The notes below the pieces were generated by a model. That model saw only the letters and a program-made list of their open reading frames with translations. It ran no database searches and was not told the origin of the DNA. From NCBI RefSeq assembly GCF_019468465.1, contig NZ_CP080519.1:1875001-1939000 (forward strand): DNA of 64,000 nucleotides. Reading direction: 5' to 3'. This DNA comes from Amycolatopsis sp. DSM 110486. GTDB taxonomy: Bacteria; Actinomycetota; Actinomycetes; Mycobacteriales; Pseudonocardiaceae. The translations under genes were made by a program, and so were the position numbers. Positions within the stretch are counted from its first letter, which is position 1. Every line of letters begins with the position of its first letter. This document shows, piece by piece, positions 26,254 to 34,541 of the stretch.

Positions 26254-26943
26254 GTGTCCATCAACATCACGAGCAAGCCGATCAGGACCACGCTGCGCGA
26301 GTCGACCGTCGACCTGCTGCGCACGGCGATCTTCGGCGGGGACATTCCCGCGGGGACCCATCTGGCCGAGGTCAGCCTCAGCACTTCGCTGGGGGTGAGC
26401 AGGGCAACGCTTCGCGAGGCGCTGCGGCAGCTCCAGCAAGAGGGGCTCGCCGTGCAGGACTCGCGCGGCCGGGTGTCCGTGCGCGAAGTCTCGACCCAAG
26501 AGGTGGAAGAGCTCTTCGAAGTCCGCCTCGGCCTGGAAACGATCGCCGCGCGCCGGCTGTGCGAGCTGCCCGACCGGTCCTCGGCCGTCACCGAGCTGAC
26601 CGAACGCCTCGACCGCCTGCGCCGGCCCGAGTCACTGGCCGCGGACCTCGACGCCGACCTGGAGTTCCACGGCACCATGTGCCGGCTGTCCGGCAACCAG
26701 CTGCTGTTGCAGTCGTGGGAAGGCATCAGCAGCCTGGCGCGCATCACCATGCTCGCGGCGGGCCCGGACTCGGCGCGCGCGAACATGGCCTACGAGCGCC
26801 ACGCCCCCATCGTCGACCTCATCGCCCGCGGCGATTCCGCCGCGTGCAGCGAGTTCCTGGCCGACCACATGGCTTCGGCGCGCGACCGGCTCATCCGGAG
26901 CATCTCGACCTCTGCCGCGGACGAAACCGAGGTTCGTTCGTAG
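26254..26943 (+). CDS. GntR family regulator (FadR/FCD subfamily)
   Basis: A 229-residue GntR repressor. The winged helix lies at about residues 10-75 (LRESTVDLLRTAIFGGDIPAGTHLAEV, then SLGVSRATLREALRQLQQEGL), followed by an all-helical FCD domain with FHGTMCRLSGN and SDHM-like metal-ligand spacing near the end (LADHMASARDRL). The GTG start follows GGGGAG. It is divergent from the broken kinase-dehydrogenase-aldolase set and was probably its regulator. Its ligand would be a sugar acid or its phosphate. It is intact, unlike its presumed targets. Confidence 0.9.
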   Translation: MSINITSKPIRTTLRESTVDLLRTAIFGGDIPAGTHLAEVSLSTSLGVSRATLREALRQLQQEGLAVQDSRGRVSVREVSTQEVEELFEVRLGLETIAARRLCELPDRSSAVTELTERLDRLRRPESLAADLDADLEFHGTMCRLSGNQLLLQSWEGISSLARITMLAAGPDSARANMAYERHAPIVDLIARGDSAACSEFLADHMASARDRLIRSISTSAADETEVRS

Positions 26944-26976
26944 CGAGGGAAATCACGACACCTGCCCGTGACGCGC

Positions 26977-27019
26977 AAAACGGCGCCGCCGGGCGATTTT
27001 GCCCCGGCGGCGCCGTTTT
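26977..27019. terminator. Bidirectional terminator
   Basis: A perfect 17-bp stem from AAAACGGCGCCGCCGGG to CCCGGCGGCGCCGTTTT with a 9-base loop. The stem ends in TTTT on either strand. It lies between the GntR gene and the convergent alginate lyase gene. Confidence 0.9.
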
Positions 27020-27028
27020 CCGAACTGG

Positions 27029-27820
27029 TCAGCTGTGCGAGATCGTCAGCCCGTAGAAGGCGACGCGAGCGCCCTTCGTCGTGCTGCTCGACGAGGACTG
27101 GTTGTACGAACCGGCTTTGAAGTACTGCTTGTACGCCTTGAACGACGACGGAATGCTGTAATGCGTCGTGCTGCCGTTCACGGTGAGGTCGATGGTGTTG
27201 CCACCGGAGATCCCGATCGTGTAGGTCCAGGTCTTGCCCACCGCGACGTGGCCGACGGTGTGCAGGGTCTGGCCGCCGTCGGGCGAGTTCTCGGTGCCCA
27301 GCACGATGTCGCCGCTGGAGCGGTAGTACAGCTCCAGCAACGGTTTCGTCGACGAGCCGCCGGTGCCGAGGTGGACCTGGCCGACGCACACGTTCGACGT
27401 CACCGACACCACGCGCAGCGTGGCGCTGAGCTTGTGCGATCCGCTCAGCGACCAGTTGGCGGCCGAACCGTCGCGGTTCATCTCCCTCAGCTCGGATCGG
27501 GCGTAGTTCGAATTGGGGGTGGTGACGCCCTTTTCCGGCGCCCAGAACGTCATCGCGCCGTCGCGCGTGTCGGTGTAGAAATAGCTGTCCTGGAACCCGT
27601 TCGGCCCTTGCAGCCGAGACGACGAGATGGTGGTCGGCGAGCCCGGTGAGCCGACCGGCTCCTGGAGCTGCCAGGTCGACAGGTCGAAGTTGCCGCCAGG
27701 AGCCACGGACGGGCTGCCCAGCACGGATTGGCCGGTGGCCGGCGCTGCCTCCGCGGACAACGCGGTTGCAGCCACGAAAGCGGGAATCGCCAGCACGACG
27801 AGCGCGGCGCGCATGCGCAT
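27029..27820 (-). CDS. Secreted polysaccharide lyase family 7 (alginate lyase)
   Basis: A 263-residue exported lyase that cleaves alginate or a related polyuronate by beta-elimination. A signal peptide (MRMRAALVVLAIPAFVAA, cleavage near AEAAP) precedes the jelly-roll domain. The three PL7 signatures are present: RSELRE at 108-113, QVH at 148-150 (in place of the more usual QIH, a variation linked to substrate preference in the family) and YFKAGSYNQ at 233-241. The ATG at 27820 has AAGGA at 7 bases. It is a single gene, with no uronate catabolic genes beside it. Confidence 0.93.
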   Translation of the reverse strand: MRMRAALVVLAIPAFVAATALSAEAAPATGQSVLGSPSVAPGGNFDLSTWQLQEPVGSPGSPTTISSSRLQGPNGFQDSYFYTDTRDGAMTFWAPEKGVTTPNSNYARSELREMNRDGSAANWSLSGSHKLSATLRVVSVTSNVCVGQVHLGTGGSSTKPLLELYYRSSGDIVLGTENSPDGGQTLHTVGHVAVGKTWTYTIGISGGNTIDLTVNGSTTHYSIPSSFKAYKQYFKAGSYNQSSSSSTTKGARVAFYGLTISHS

Positions 27821-28017
27821 CGCAGTTTCCTTTCGCACGGTGGGGACCTCTGTGCCATTTATTCAGATATGTGAATTAATGTTGCGGAAACCCGGCGGCG
27901 AAAGGAAACGTTAAGGTTGCGGTCGCATCAAGTCAAGGATTGACATGATGCTCGACGTGCTTCGGCGGCCCGTCACCGCGAGGCGACGGACCGCCGAGTT
28001 CCGATTACCGGAACGAA

Positions 28018-28644
28018 CTAGAACGCCTTGCCCGCGTCACGGGCGGCGGTCAGGGCCGCGGCGCGGTCCTGGTCCGGGGTGCCGGTGAGGATGGTCGGCT
28101 GGAACCGGACCTCGGTGACGTCGGTGACGCCGACGAAGCGCAGCCAGTCCTTCACGAACGTGGAGTGGAAGTCGGCGCCGAACTGGATGGGGACGCCTTC
28201 GGAGTAGACGCCGCTGGTGTAGATCGTGGCGGCCTTCTTGCCGTGGACCAGGCCCGAGTAGCCTGCGGCCGGGTCGAAGCCGAAGACCATGCCGGGCTGG
28301 GTGATGATGTCGATCCACTGCTTGAAGACGTAGGGCACGCCCGAGTTCCACATGGGAATGCTGAAGACGTAGGCGTCGGCCGAGGTGAACTGGTCGGCGA
28401 GCGTCTGGGCCTGCGCCCACACCTCGGCCTGCTCGCCTTCGGGTGCGCCGCCGGCGAACACGGCGAGCTTGGCGCTCGCGCCGGCCGGTCCGAACTGCGG
28501 CAGCGAGCCGTCCCAGAGGTCCAGCGTCTTCACGACCGTGCCGGGGTTGGCGTCCTGGTAGGACTCCAGGAACGCCGCGGCCAGCGCACCCGAGTCCGAC
28601 GCGGCACCTCGCGGGCTGGCCGAGATGTGCAGAACGGTTGTCAT
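28018..28644 (-). CDS. azoR: FMN-dependent NADH-azoreductase
   Basis: A 208-residue flavodoxin-fold quinone/azo reductase. It begins MTTVLHISASPRGAASDSG, with the SPRG phosphate-binding loop for FMN, and continues with FSIPMWNSGVPYVFKQWIDI, the usual FMN-edge segment. It should reduce quinones and azo dyes with NADH in the cytoplasm as protection from electrophiles. GGAAGG lies just upstream of the ATG. It is divergent from a CGNR-type regulator, which may control it. A second, distinct azoreductase is encoded at 56163-56813. Confidence 0.93.
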   Translation of the reverse strand: MTTVLHISASPRGAASDSGALAAAFLESYQDANPGTVVKTLDLWDGSLPQFGPAGASAKLAVFAGGAPEGEQAEVWAQAQTLADQFTSADAYVFSIPMWNSGVPYVFKQWIDIITQPGMVFGFDPAAGYSGLVHGKKAATIYTSGVYSEGVPIQFGADFHSTFVKDWLRFVGVTDVTEVRFQPTILTGTPDQDRAAALTAARDAGKAF

Positions 28645-28689
28645 GACAAGCCTTCCTGATGTGATTGCCCACCGGTTCGGGGCGACGAC

Positions 28690-28722
28690 TGTAACCGGTA
28701 AAAGTGCAGATCAACAGTTACA
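28690..28722. promoter_or_regulatory. Inverted repeat in the azoR/CGNR divergent promoter
   Basis: TGTAAC and GTTACA, separated by 21 bases, lie in the 134-base region between azoR and the CGNR regulator gene. The centre distance (27 bases) would put the half-sites on one DNA face at between two and three turns. It is a weak candidate operator. Confidence 0.3.
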
Positions 28723-28778
28723 ACGCGCCCGGTAGCCTGTCAACGAACGCGGAACGGACGGACAGGAAAGGAGGGCCG

Positions 28779-29387
28779 ATGGAACCGGAATTGCCCCTGC
28801 TCGGGCTGAGCGACCATCCGGCCCTCGCGTTCCTCAACACCGCGGCCACCACCGAAAGCGCCGAGCTGATCCCCGACGGAGCGGGTTACCTGCGGTGGCT
28901 CGAGCTCACCGGGCTGATCGACGAGCAGGACCGGGGCGCGGTGCTCGACCGGTTCGGTGGCGCCGAGCTCGACACCGCGGCTCTCGAAGCCGTCGAGTTA
29001 CGTGAACGCCTGCGTCCGGTGGTTCAGGCCTGGGCGGACGGCGATCCCACGGCACCGGACGAGGTGTTCCTGGCCGCGTTGAACGCCACCTTCGCCGAAA
29101 GCAGCCTCAGCCGGCAGGTCCACCGGTCCGGCGCCGACCTCGATCTGGAGGACCGGTGGACGTGGACTACGCCCCGGTCGCTCCTCTCACCCGTCGCGGA
29201 AGCGGCGGCTGACTTGTTCGTCCACGGCGACCGGTCCCTGGCTCGCAACTGCGAGGGACCCGAGTGCCCGCTGTGGTTCTACGACCGCACCAAAGCGCAC
29301 CGCCGCCGCTGGTGCTCCATGGCGACGTGCGGGAACCGCGCCAAAGTGCGCGACTTTCGGGCGCGGGCCACGAAAGACGTTTCGTAG
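28779..29387 (+). CDS. ABATE/CGNR zinc-finger domain putative regulator
   Basis: A 202-residue protein with an N-terminal ABATE (putative stress-responsive) domain, beginning LGLSDHPALAFLNTAA, and a C-terminal CGNR zinc finger. The finger is clear: NCEGPECPLWFYD, then RRRWCSMATCGNRAKVRDFR, with four cysteines. Such proteins are common in actinobacteria and are presumed transcription regulators, but few have been studied. The ATG has AAAGGAGG upstream. It is divergent from azoR and may regulate it in response to an electrophile (inference). Confidence 0.88.
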   Translation: MEPELPLLGLSDHPALAFLNTAATTESAELIPDGAGYLRWLELTGLIDEQDRGAVLDRFGGAELDTAALEAVELRERLRPVVQAWADGDPTAPDEVFLAALNATFAESSLSRQVHRSGADLDLEDRWTWTTPRSLLSPVAEAAADLFVHGDRSLARNCEGPECPLWFYDRTKAHRRRWCSMATCGNRAKVRDFRARATKDVS

Positions 29388-29415
29388 CCCCGGATCACCG
29401 ACGAGCGAACGGTTT

Positions 29416-29874
29416 TCAGCGCTCGACCGGCGTGATGCGGGTGTTGCGGAGGTGTTCGTAGACGATCGACGTGCGGACATCGGCCACTTCGGGGCGCGCG
29501 GTGAGCTTGTCGATCACGAAGGCGTAGAGGCTGGCGTTGTCGGGGACCGCGACGTGGAGGATGAAGTCCTCGGTGCCGGTCGTGACGTAGAGGCCGAGGA
29601 TGTCGGGCAGCGTGGTGACCCAGTTGCGGAAGCCTTCGATGACGCGGCGCGACGGCGGGCGCACGCGGACCGCGACGAGGGCCTGGACCGAGCGGCCGAT
29701 GGCGGGCAGGTTCACGTCGAGGGTCGCGCCCTGGATGATGCCGCGCTGGCGAAGCGCGCGGGTGCGGTCGAGGGCCGTGGTGGGTGAGACGCCGACGGCG
29801 GCGGCGACGTCGCGGTTGGTCTTCCGGACGTCCGACTGCAGTTCTCGCAGGATGGCCTTATCAAGTTCGTCCAC
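29416..29874 (-). CDS. Lrp/AsnC family regulator
   Basis: A 152-residue Lrp/AsnC-type regulator. The N-terminal helix-turn-helix is DELDKAILRELQSDVRKTNRDVA, then VGVSPTTALDRTRALRQRGII. The C-terminal RAM domain has LGLYVTTGTEDFILHVAVPD. The GTG at 29874 has GGAGG 5 bases upstream, and a longer in-frame form adds an unconserved extension. It is divergent from a DUF2000 gene, its likely target. Such local Lrp regulators usually respond to an amino acid. Confidence 0.92.
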   Translation of the reverse strand: MDELDKAILRELQSDVRKTNRDVAAAVGVSPTTALDRTRALRQRGIIQGATLDVNLPAIGRSVQALVAVRVRPPSRRVIEGFRNWVTTLPDILGLYVTTGTEDFILHVAVPDNASLYAFVIDKLTARPEVADVRTSIVYEHLRNTRITPVER

Positions 29875-29987
29875 GTCCGCCTCCAGGAAGCCAAATCCGA
29901 TACTTGTACGGATCGTAGGCGACTCTGCTGGTTGTTCGTCTAGCTTCATGAATCAACCGCAGTACGAACAGGCAGGGAGGTCCGGCT

Positions 29988-30464
29988 TTGGCCGAGGAAA
30001 GTTCGCCGATCGGGTTCGCCCCGGACGAGGTCGATCCGACCGTGTCGACGCGGGCGGCTCGCTTGAAGTGGGTGGTGGTCGTCGACAGCAGTCTGCCGCC
30101 GGGGCGCGCGGTGAACGCGGCGGTCTGCGCAGCCGCGGCGACGGCGCCGAACATCACGGGGCTGCTCGGCGACGACGCCGTGGATGCCGACGGGCAGGCG
30201 CATCCCGGGTTGCCGCGGACGGGGTGTTCGGTGCTGGCCGCCGACGGTCCGACGCTGCGCACCATCCGCGCCAAGGCCGCGGCGTCGCCTGGGTGCTTCG
30301 TGGCGGACATGCCAGTGGTGGCGCAGCACACGCTGGTGTACGCCGACTACCTCGCCGGCGTGAAGGAAACCGCCGGCGAGGAGCTCGACTACTACGCGGT
30401 GAGCATCGTCGGGCCGCGCAACCGGGTGGGCAAGATCGTCGGGAAGCTGCCGTTACTCCCCTGA
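29988..30464 (+). CDS. DUF2000 domain protein
   Basis: A 158-residue DUF2000 protein, a family with a fold like peptidyl-tRNA hydrolase 2. Visible segments are LKWVVVVDSSLPPGRAVNAA and ITGLLGDDAVDADGQAHPGL at the N-terminal half, and MPVVAQHTLVYADYLAGV later. The start is a TTG at 29988, with GGGAGG 7 bases upstream. No enzymatic role is known. It is divergent from an Lrp/AsnC regulator, so its expression probably follows amino-acid supply (inference). Confidence 0.88.
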   Translation: MAEESSPIGFAPDEVDPTVSTRAARLKWVVVVDSSLPPGRAVNAAVCAAAATAPNITGLLGDDAVDADGQAHPGLPRTGCSVLAADGPTLRTIRAKAAASPGCFVADMPVVAQHTLVYADYLAGVKETAGEELDYYAVSIVGPRNRVGKIVGKLPLLP

Positions 30465-30468
30465 TCCG

Positions 30469-31425
30469 CTAGCGCACAGCCGCCGAGGCGTAGTCCCACA
30501 GGCGGTCCGCCGCGACCGGGTCGAGGGCCCAGCGCGCGACGCCCACCATCGCGTCCACGCCGGCGGCGGCGAGGTGCGCGCCACCGTCGATGGCCGGCGA
30601 TTCCTGGTTGTCCTCGAAGTATCGGCCGGTCACGCCGTCGAGCAGCGGCGACGCGGCGAGCAGCGTGGGTGTGGCGGCGCCCTGTTCCGGGGTCTTGAAG
30701 TAGGCCGGGGTGGTCGCGTTGCCGTCGGCGTCGAGGGCGCCGAGCAGGCGCAGGGCCTCGGGAGTGAGGTGGCGCAGGAGGTTCGTGCGGATGACCCCCG
30801 GGGCGCACGCGTTGGCGTGGATGCCTTCGCCGGCCCAGTGGCGGCTGATCCCGACGGCGAGCAGCACACTGGCGGTCTTCGACTGCCCGTAGGCGACGAG
30901 CGGGTCGTATGGCCGCTGCTCGAAGTGCGGGTCGGAGAAGGAGAAGTCCGTCAGCAGGTGCGCGCCGGAGCTGAGGACGACGACGCGCGCTCCGCCGCCG
31001 GAGCGCAGGGCGTCGCGCAGACCGGTGACGAGCGCGAAGTGGCCCAGGAAGTTGATGCCCAGGTGCATTTCCCAGCCCTCGGCGGTGACCTCGCGCTCGG
31101 GCAGCGCCATCACTCCGGCGTTGGCGACCAGCGCGTCGACCGGCCCTTCCCACTGCGCGCAGAACGCGCGCACCGAACCGAGGTCGGCGAGGTCTAGCGC
31201 GACGACGTCGACGTGCGGGAACTGTTCGACGAGCTGCTTGGCGTGCGCCGGTGTCCGGGTGGCGATGGTGACGTGCGCGCCGGCCGTGGCGAGCGCGCGG
31301 ACGGTCTCGGCGCCGAGCCCTGAAGCGCCGCCGGTGACGATCACGCGGCGGCCGGTCAGGTCCACTCCGGCGAGGACCTCGGCGGCCGTGGCTCGCGCAC
31401 CGAACGGGGTGGTGATGGTGGTCAT
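30469..31425 (-). CDS. Short-chain dehydrogenase/reductase (SDR)
   Basis: A 318-residue SDR of the WW-oxidoreductase/retinol-dehydrogenase-like type. The cofactor motif is TGGASGLGAE at about residues 31-40. NAGVMALPE and the catalytic YGQSK (Tyr and Lys) follow, with a Ser in VLSSGAH. It reduces or oxidises an unknown alcohol or ketone with NAD(P)H. AAGGACC precedes the ATG. A hairpin separates it from the AhpD-like gene upstream, so it may be transcribed on its own. Confidence 0.9.
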   Translation of the reverse strand: MTTITTPFGARATAAEVLAGVDLTGRRVIVTGGASGLGAETVRALATAGAHVTIATRTPAHAKQLVEQFPHVDVVALDLADLGSVRAFCAQWEGPVDALVANAGVMALPEREVTAEGWEMHLGINFLGHFALVTGLRDALRSGGGARVVVLSSGAHLLTDFSFSDPHFEQRPYDPLVAYGQSKTASVLLAVGISRHWAGEGIHANACAPGVIRTNLLRHLTPEALRLLGALDADGNATTPAYFKTPEQGAATPTLLAASPLLDGVTGRYFEDNQESPAIDGGAHLAAAGVDAMVGVARWALDPVAADRLWDYASAAVR

Positions 31426-31466
31426 GGGGTCCTTCGCGGGAAAAGTCCAGTGTGGACAGTGAAAGA

Positions 31467-31497
31467 GCTCGCTTCCGCGGGGAAGACGGAAGCGAGC
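31467..31497. terminator. Hairpin downstream of the AhpD-like gene
   Basis: A perfect 11-bp stem, GCTCGCTTCCG and CGGAAGCGAGC, with a 9-base loop, 8 bases past the AhpD-like stop. On the minus strand it is followed by TCTTTCACTG. It probably ends the AhpD-like transcript. Confidence 0.65.
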
Positions 31498-31504
31498 CGG
31501 TGCG

Positions 31505-31987
31505 TCAGGACGCGCTGGGCGTGTAGTGGCCCGGCACCATTCGAGTCGACACGCCGAAGCGGTTGAACGCGTTGATCGTGGTGATCGCCGCGATGAGGTG
31601 GGCGAGCTCGGTCTCGTCGAACTGCTGCGCCGCCTTCGCGTAGACCTCGTCGGGCACGAAGCCGTCGGTGAGCACGGTGACGGCCTCGGTCAGCTCGATC
31701 GCCGCGATCTCGCGCGCGGTGTAGAAGTGCTTCGACTCGGCCCACGCGTCCAGCTGCAGGATGCGTTCGGCCGACTCGCCGGCCGCCAGCGCGTCCTTGC
31801 TGTGCATGTCGAGGCAGAACGCGCAGTGGTTCAGCTGCGACGCGCGGATCTTGACCAGGTTCACCAGGCCCTCGTCGAGGTGCTTCTTCGCCGCGGTGTC
31901 CAGGCGCAGCATGGCCTTGAACACGTCGGGGGCGAGCTTCATCCAATCCAGGCGCGGGGTGTGCTCGGGCAGGCGTTCAGTCGTCAT
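31505..31987 (-). CDS. AhpD-like carboxymuconolactone decarboxylase family protein
   Basis: A 160-residue helical protein of the AhpD/CMD family. The redox-active pair is in NHCAFCLDMHSKDA, the CxxC plus downstream His of AhpD-type alkylhydroperoxidases. The start LPEHTPRLDWMKLAPDVFKA is typical of the subfamily that is often annotated as carboxymuconolactone decarboxylase. Peroxide removal is more likely than lactone decarboxylation, given the CxxC. It is divergent from the HAD phosphatase gene and lies upstream of the SDR gene. Confidence 0.9.
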   Translation of the reverse strand: MTTERLPEHTPRLDWMKLAPDVFKAMLRLDTAAKKHLDEGLVNLVKIRASQLNHCAFCLDMHSKDALAAGESAERILQLDAWAESKHFYTAREIAAIELTEAVTVLTDGFVPDEVYAKAAQQFDETELAHLIAAITTINAFNRFGVSTRMVPGHYTPSAS

Positions 31988-32136
31988 GAGATCACGCTAA
32001 GCGCCGCTGCCCGCGCGCACGTGGTCCAATTCCGGCCGCCGATCGTGGGCCAATCGCCTATGGCGCAGTGCACAGTGGACAGCCCCGCGAACGTCCCTAC
32101 AGTGGGAAGAACCGACTCCCCTGGAGGATCCCCGTC

Positions 32137-32955
32137 ATGACCGCACCGTCCTGGAAGGACACCGGACCGTGGCTCGTCGCGCTGGACATCGACGGCACAC
32201 TGATCCACGAGGACGGCTCCCTCAGCGACGCCGTGGTCACCGAGGTCCGCCGGCTCGACGCGGCCGGGCACCACGTCGTGCTCACCACCGGCCGGTCGGC
32301 CGTGAGCACCATCCCCGTACTCGACCGCCTGGGCATCACGCCACGGTTTCTGGTCTGCTCCAACGGCGCCGTCACCCTGCGCCGATCCGGATCCGGCTTC
32401 CGGCGCCACCACGTAGAGTCGTTCGACGCGGCCGAGGTCCTGCGCGCCATCCGCACGCACCTGCCGAACGCCCGCTTCGCCGTCGAGGACGAGCTGGGCC
32501 GCTACCGCTGCACCGAACCGTTCCCCGACGGCACGACCGGCCTCGACGACGCGCAGGCCGCGGTGCCGTTCGAGGCGCTGCTGACCACGAAAGCCACCCG
32601 GGTCGTCGCGTTCGCGCCCGGCCACGACATGGACGATTTCCTCGCTCTGGTAGCAAAAATGCACCTGCGGAACGTGAGCTTCGCCCTCGCCTGCACCCCG
32701 TGGCTCGACCTCGCCGCCGAAGGTGTGAACAAGGCCGCCGCGGCCGAACGCGTCCGCGCCGAGCTCGCGGTCCCCCGGCACCGCGTGCTCGCCGTCGGCG
32801 ACGGCCACAACGACATCGAGCTCCTCGCCTGGGCCGCCGAACGCGGGCGCGGGGTCGCGATGGGACAGTCTCCCGCCGAGCTGATCGCCGCCGCGGGCGA
32901 GCTCACCGGTACCGTGCTCGAAGACGGCCTCGCGCAGGTACTCGCGACGCTATGA
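32137..32955 (+). CDS. Cof-type HAD phosphatase
   Basis: A 272-residue HAD superfamily IIB hydrolase that dephosphorylates small metabolites. Motif I is VALDIDGTLI (Asp 17 nucleophile and Asp 19), motif II is LTTGRS, and the C-terminal motif IV is VGDGHNDIELLAWA. A C2B-type cap lies between them. GGAGG precedes the ATG. Its 3' end overlaps that of the convergent MocR gene by 6 bases. Confidence 0.92.
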   Translation: MTAPSWKDTGPWLVALDIDGTLIHEDGSLSDAVVTEVRRLDAAGHHVVLTTGRSAVSTIPVLDRLGITPRFLVCSNGAVTLRRSGSGFRRHHVESFDAAEVLRAIRTHLPNARFAVEDELGRYRCTEPFPDGTTGLDDAQAAVPFEALLTTKATRVVAFAPGHDMDDFLALVAKMHLRNVSFALACTPWLDLAAEGVNKAAAAERVRAELAVPRHRVLAVGDGHNDIELLAWAAERGRGVAMGQSPAELIAAAGELTGTVLEDGLAQVLATL

Positions 32956-34422
32956 CCGCGGCAGCACCGAGCACAACGCCGCCAACGCCCCCGACCACGC
33001 GCTGTCCGACGGAGTCGCGTACCCGACGACCAGCCCGTCGCGCCCACTGTCCTCCTGCAAAGACGGGTGCGCGAAATCCCCCAGCCCGTCGAGCGCCAGA
33101 CCCACCCGCGCACCCGCGGCGATCACCGACCGCTCGGTGCCCGGCGGGAGGTCGAGCACCGCGTGCAACCCGGCCGCGATCCCCGAGACGCGGATGCCCG
33201 GCGCGTGCTCCGCGACGGCCGCCACCAGCTGGTCCCGGCGCCGCCGGTAGCGCAGCCGCATCGCCCGCACGTGCCGGTCGTAGTCGCCGGACGTGAGGAA
33301 CTCGGCGAGCGTCAGCTGGTCGAACGAACCCGGCGCCCAGTCGACGTGGCCCTTCGCGGCGATCACCTCGTGCGTCACCGAACGCGGCAGCACCAGCCAC
33401 CCGAGCCGCAGCCCCGGCGCCAGCGACTTGCTCGCCGTGCCGAAGTAGCAGACGCGCTCAGGATCGAGGCCCTGCAACGCACCGACGGGCTGGCGGTCGT
33501 ACCGGAACTCCCCGTCGTAGTCGTCTTCGAGCACCAAACCGCCCGTCGACCGGGCCCAGTCGACCCCGGCCGCACGCCGGTCCGGACGCAACGCACCGCC
33601 GGTCGGGTACTGGTGCGCGGGCGTGAGCAGGACCGCGCCGGCGTCGAGCGAACGCAGCCCCTCGGTGCACGTGCCGTCCTCGTCCAGCGGCAGAGCCGGT
33701 GTCTCCAGGCCGGTTTCGGTGAGCAGGTCGTAGTACTGCGGCACGCCGTAGGTCTCGACGGCGACGGTCCGGACCCCGCGCGCCCGCAGCACGCTGCCGA
33801 TCAACCGCAGCCCGTGCACGAACCCCGCGCAGATCACGATGCGCTCGGGCGACGCGTAAACGCCGCGGGCGCGCGCGAGGTAGTCGGCGAGCGCCGTGCG
33901 GAGTTCGACGCGGCCGCGCGGGTCGCCGTAGCCGAGAGCTTCGTGCGGCGCGGCCATGATCGCGCGCCGGGACGCCGCGAGCCATTGCGCGCGCGGGAAA
34001 CTCGCCAGGTCCGGGTTGCCGGGCAGCAGGCTGAACCGCGTGTCCGACGTGCGGATCGGCGTCGGCCGGCGGAGCGCGACGCGGTCGGAGCCGGGCGTCG
34101 GCGCGCGGCGGGGCTCCGCCCGGCGGGCGACGCGCGTGCCCGAACCCTGCCGCGCGGTGAGCCAGCCTTCGGCCACGAGCTCGGCGTACGCGTCAGCCAC
34201 GGTATTGCGCGCGATCGACAGGTCCGCCGCCAGCGTCCGCGACGACGGCAGCTGCGCGCCGGGCACGAGGCGGCCCGTGCGCACGGCTTCGCGCAACGCG
34301 TCCATCAGCGACGTCCGCAGGCCATGGTGGCCGCGAAGGTCCAGGTGGTCGAGGTGCAGATCGGCGCCGAGGCCCTCGGCGGAGCGTCTGCCCTCGGGTG
34401 AAGTGGCCCGTGTTCCCACCAT
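32950..34422 (-). CDS. MocR/PdxR-type GntR-aminotransferase regulator
   Basis: A 490-residue regulator with an N-terminal GntR winged helix (LMDALREAVRTGRLVPGAQLPSSR, NTVADAYAELVAEGWL) and a C-terminal fold-type I aminotransferase-like domain. The PLP lysine is in GTASKSLAPGLRLGW. These factors use bound PLP as a sensor and often control pyridoxal, GABA or transporter genes. It is divergent from the MFS gene that starts 119 bases away, which is the most likely target (inference). Confidence 0.93.
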   Translation of the reverse strand: MVGTRATSPEGRRSAEGLGADLHLDHLDLRGHHGLRTSLMDALREAVRTGRLVPGAQLPSSRTLAADLSIARNTVADAYAELVAEGWLTARQGSGTRVARRAEPRRAPTPGSDRVALRRPTPIRTSDTRFSLLPGNPDLASFPRAQWLAASRRAIMAAPHEALGYGDPRGRVELRTALADYLARARGVYASPERIVICAGFVHGLRLIGSVLRARGVRTVAVETYGVPQYYDLLTETGLETPALPLDEDGTCTEGLRSLDAGAVLLTPAHQYPTGGALRPDRRAAGVDWARSTGGLVLEDDYDGEFRYDRQPVGALQGLDPERVCYFGTASKSLAPGLRLGWLVLPRSVTHEVIAAKGHVDWAPGSFDQLTLAEFLTSGDYDRHVRAMRLRYRRRRDQLVAAVAEHAPGIRVSGIAAGLHAVLDLPPGTERSVIAAGARVGLALDGLGDFAHPSLQEDSGRDGLVVGYATPSDSAWSGALAALCSVLPRS

Positions 34423-34541
34423 GGAAATGGACCATACTCCTGACCCAATCGCAACCTAGCGTGGGTTTTGAGCCCAGCGCGCGGGCCACCAATCCGGTTG
34501 CCATTTACTACCACTACGGCCCGATATCCCTGAGGAACGCC

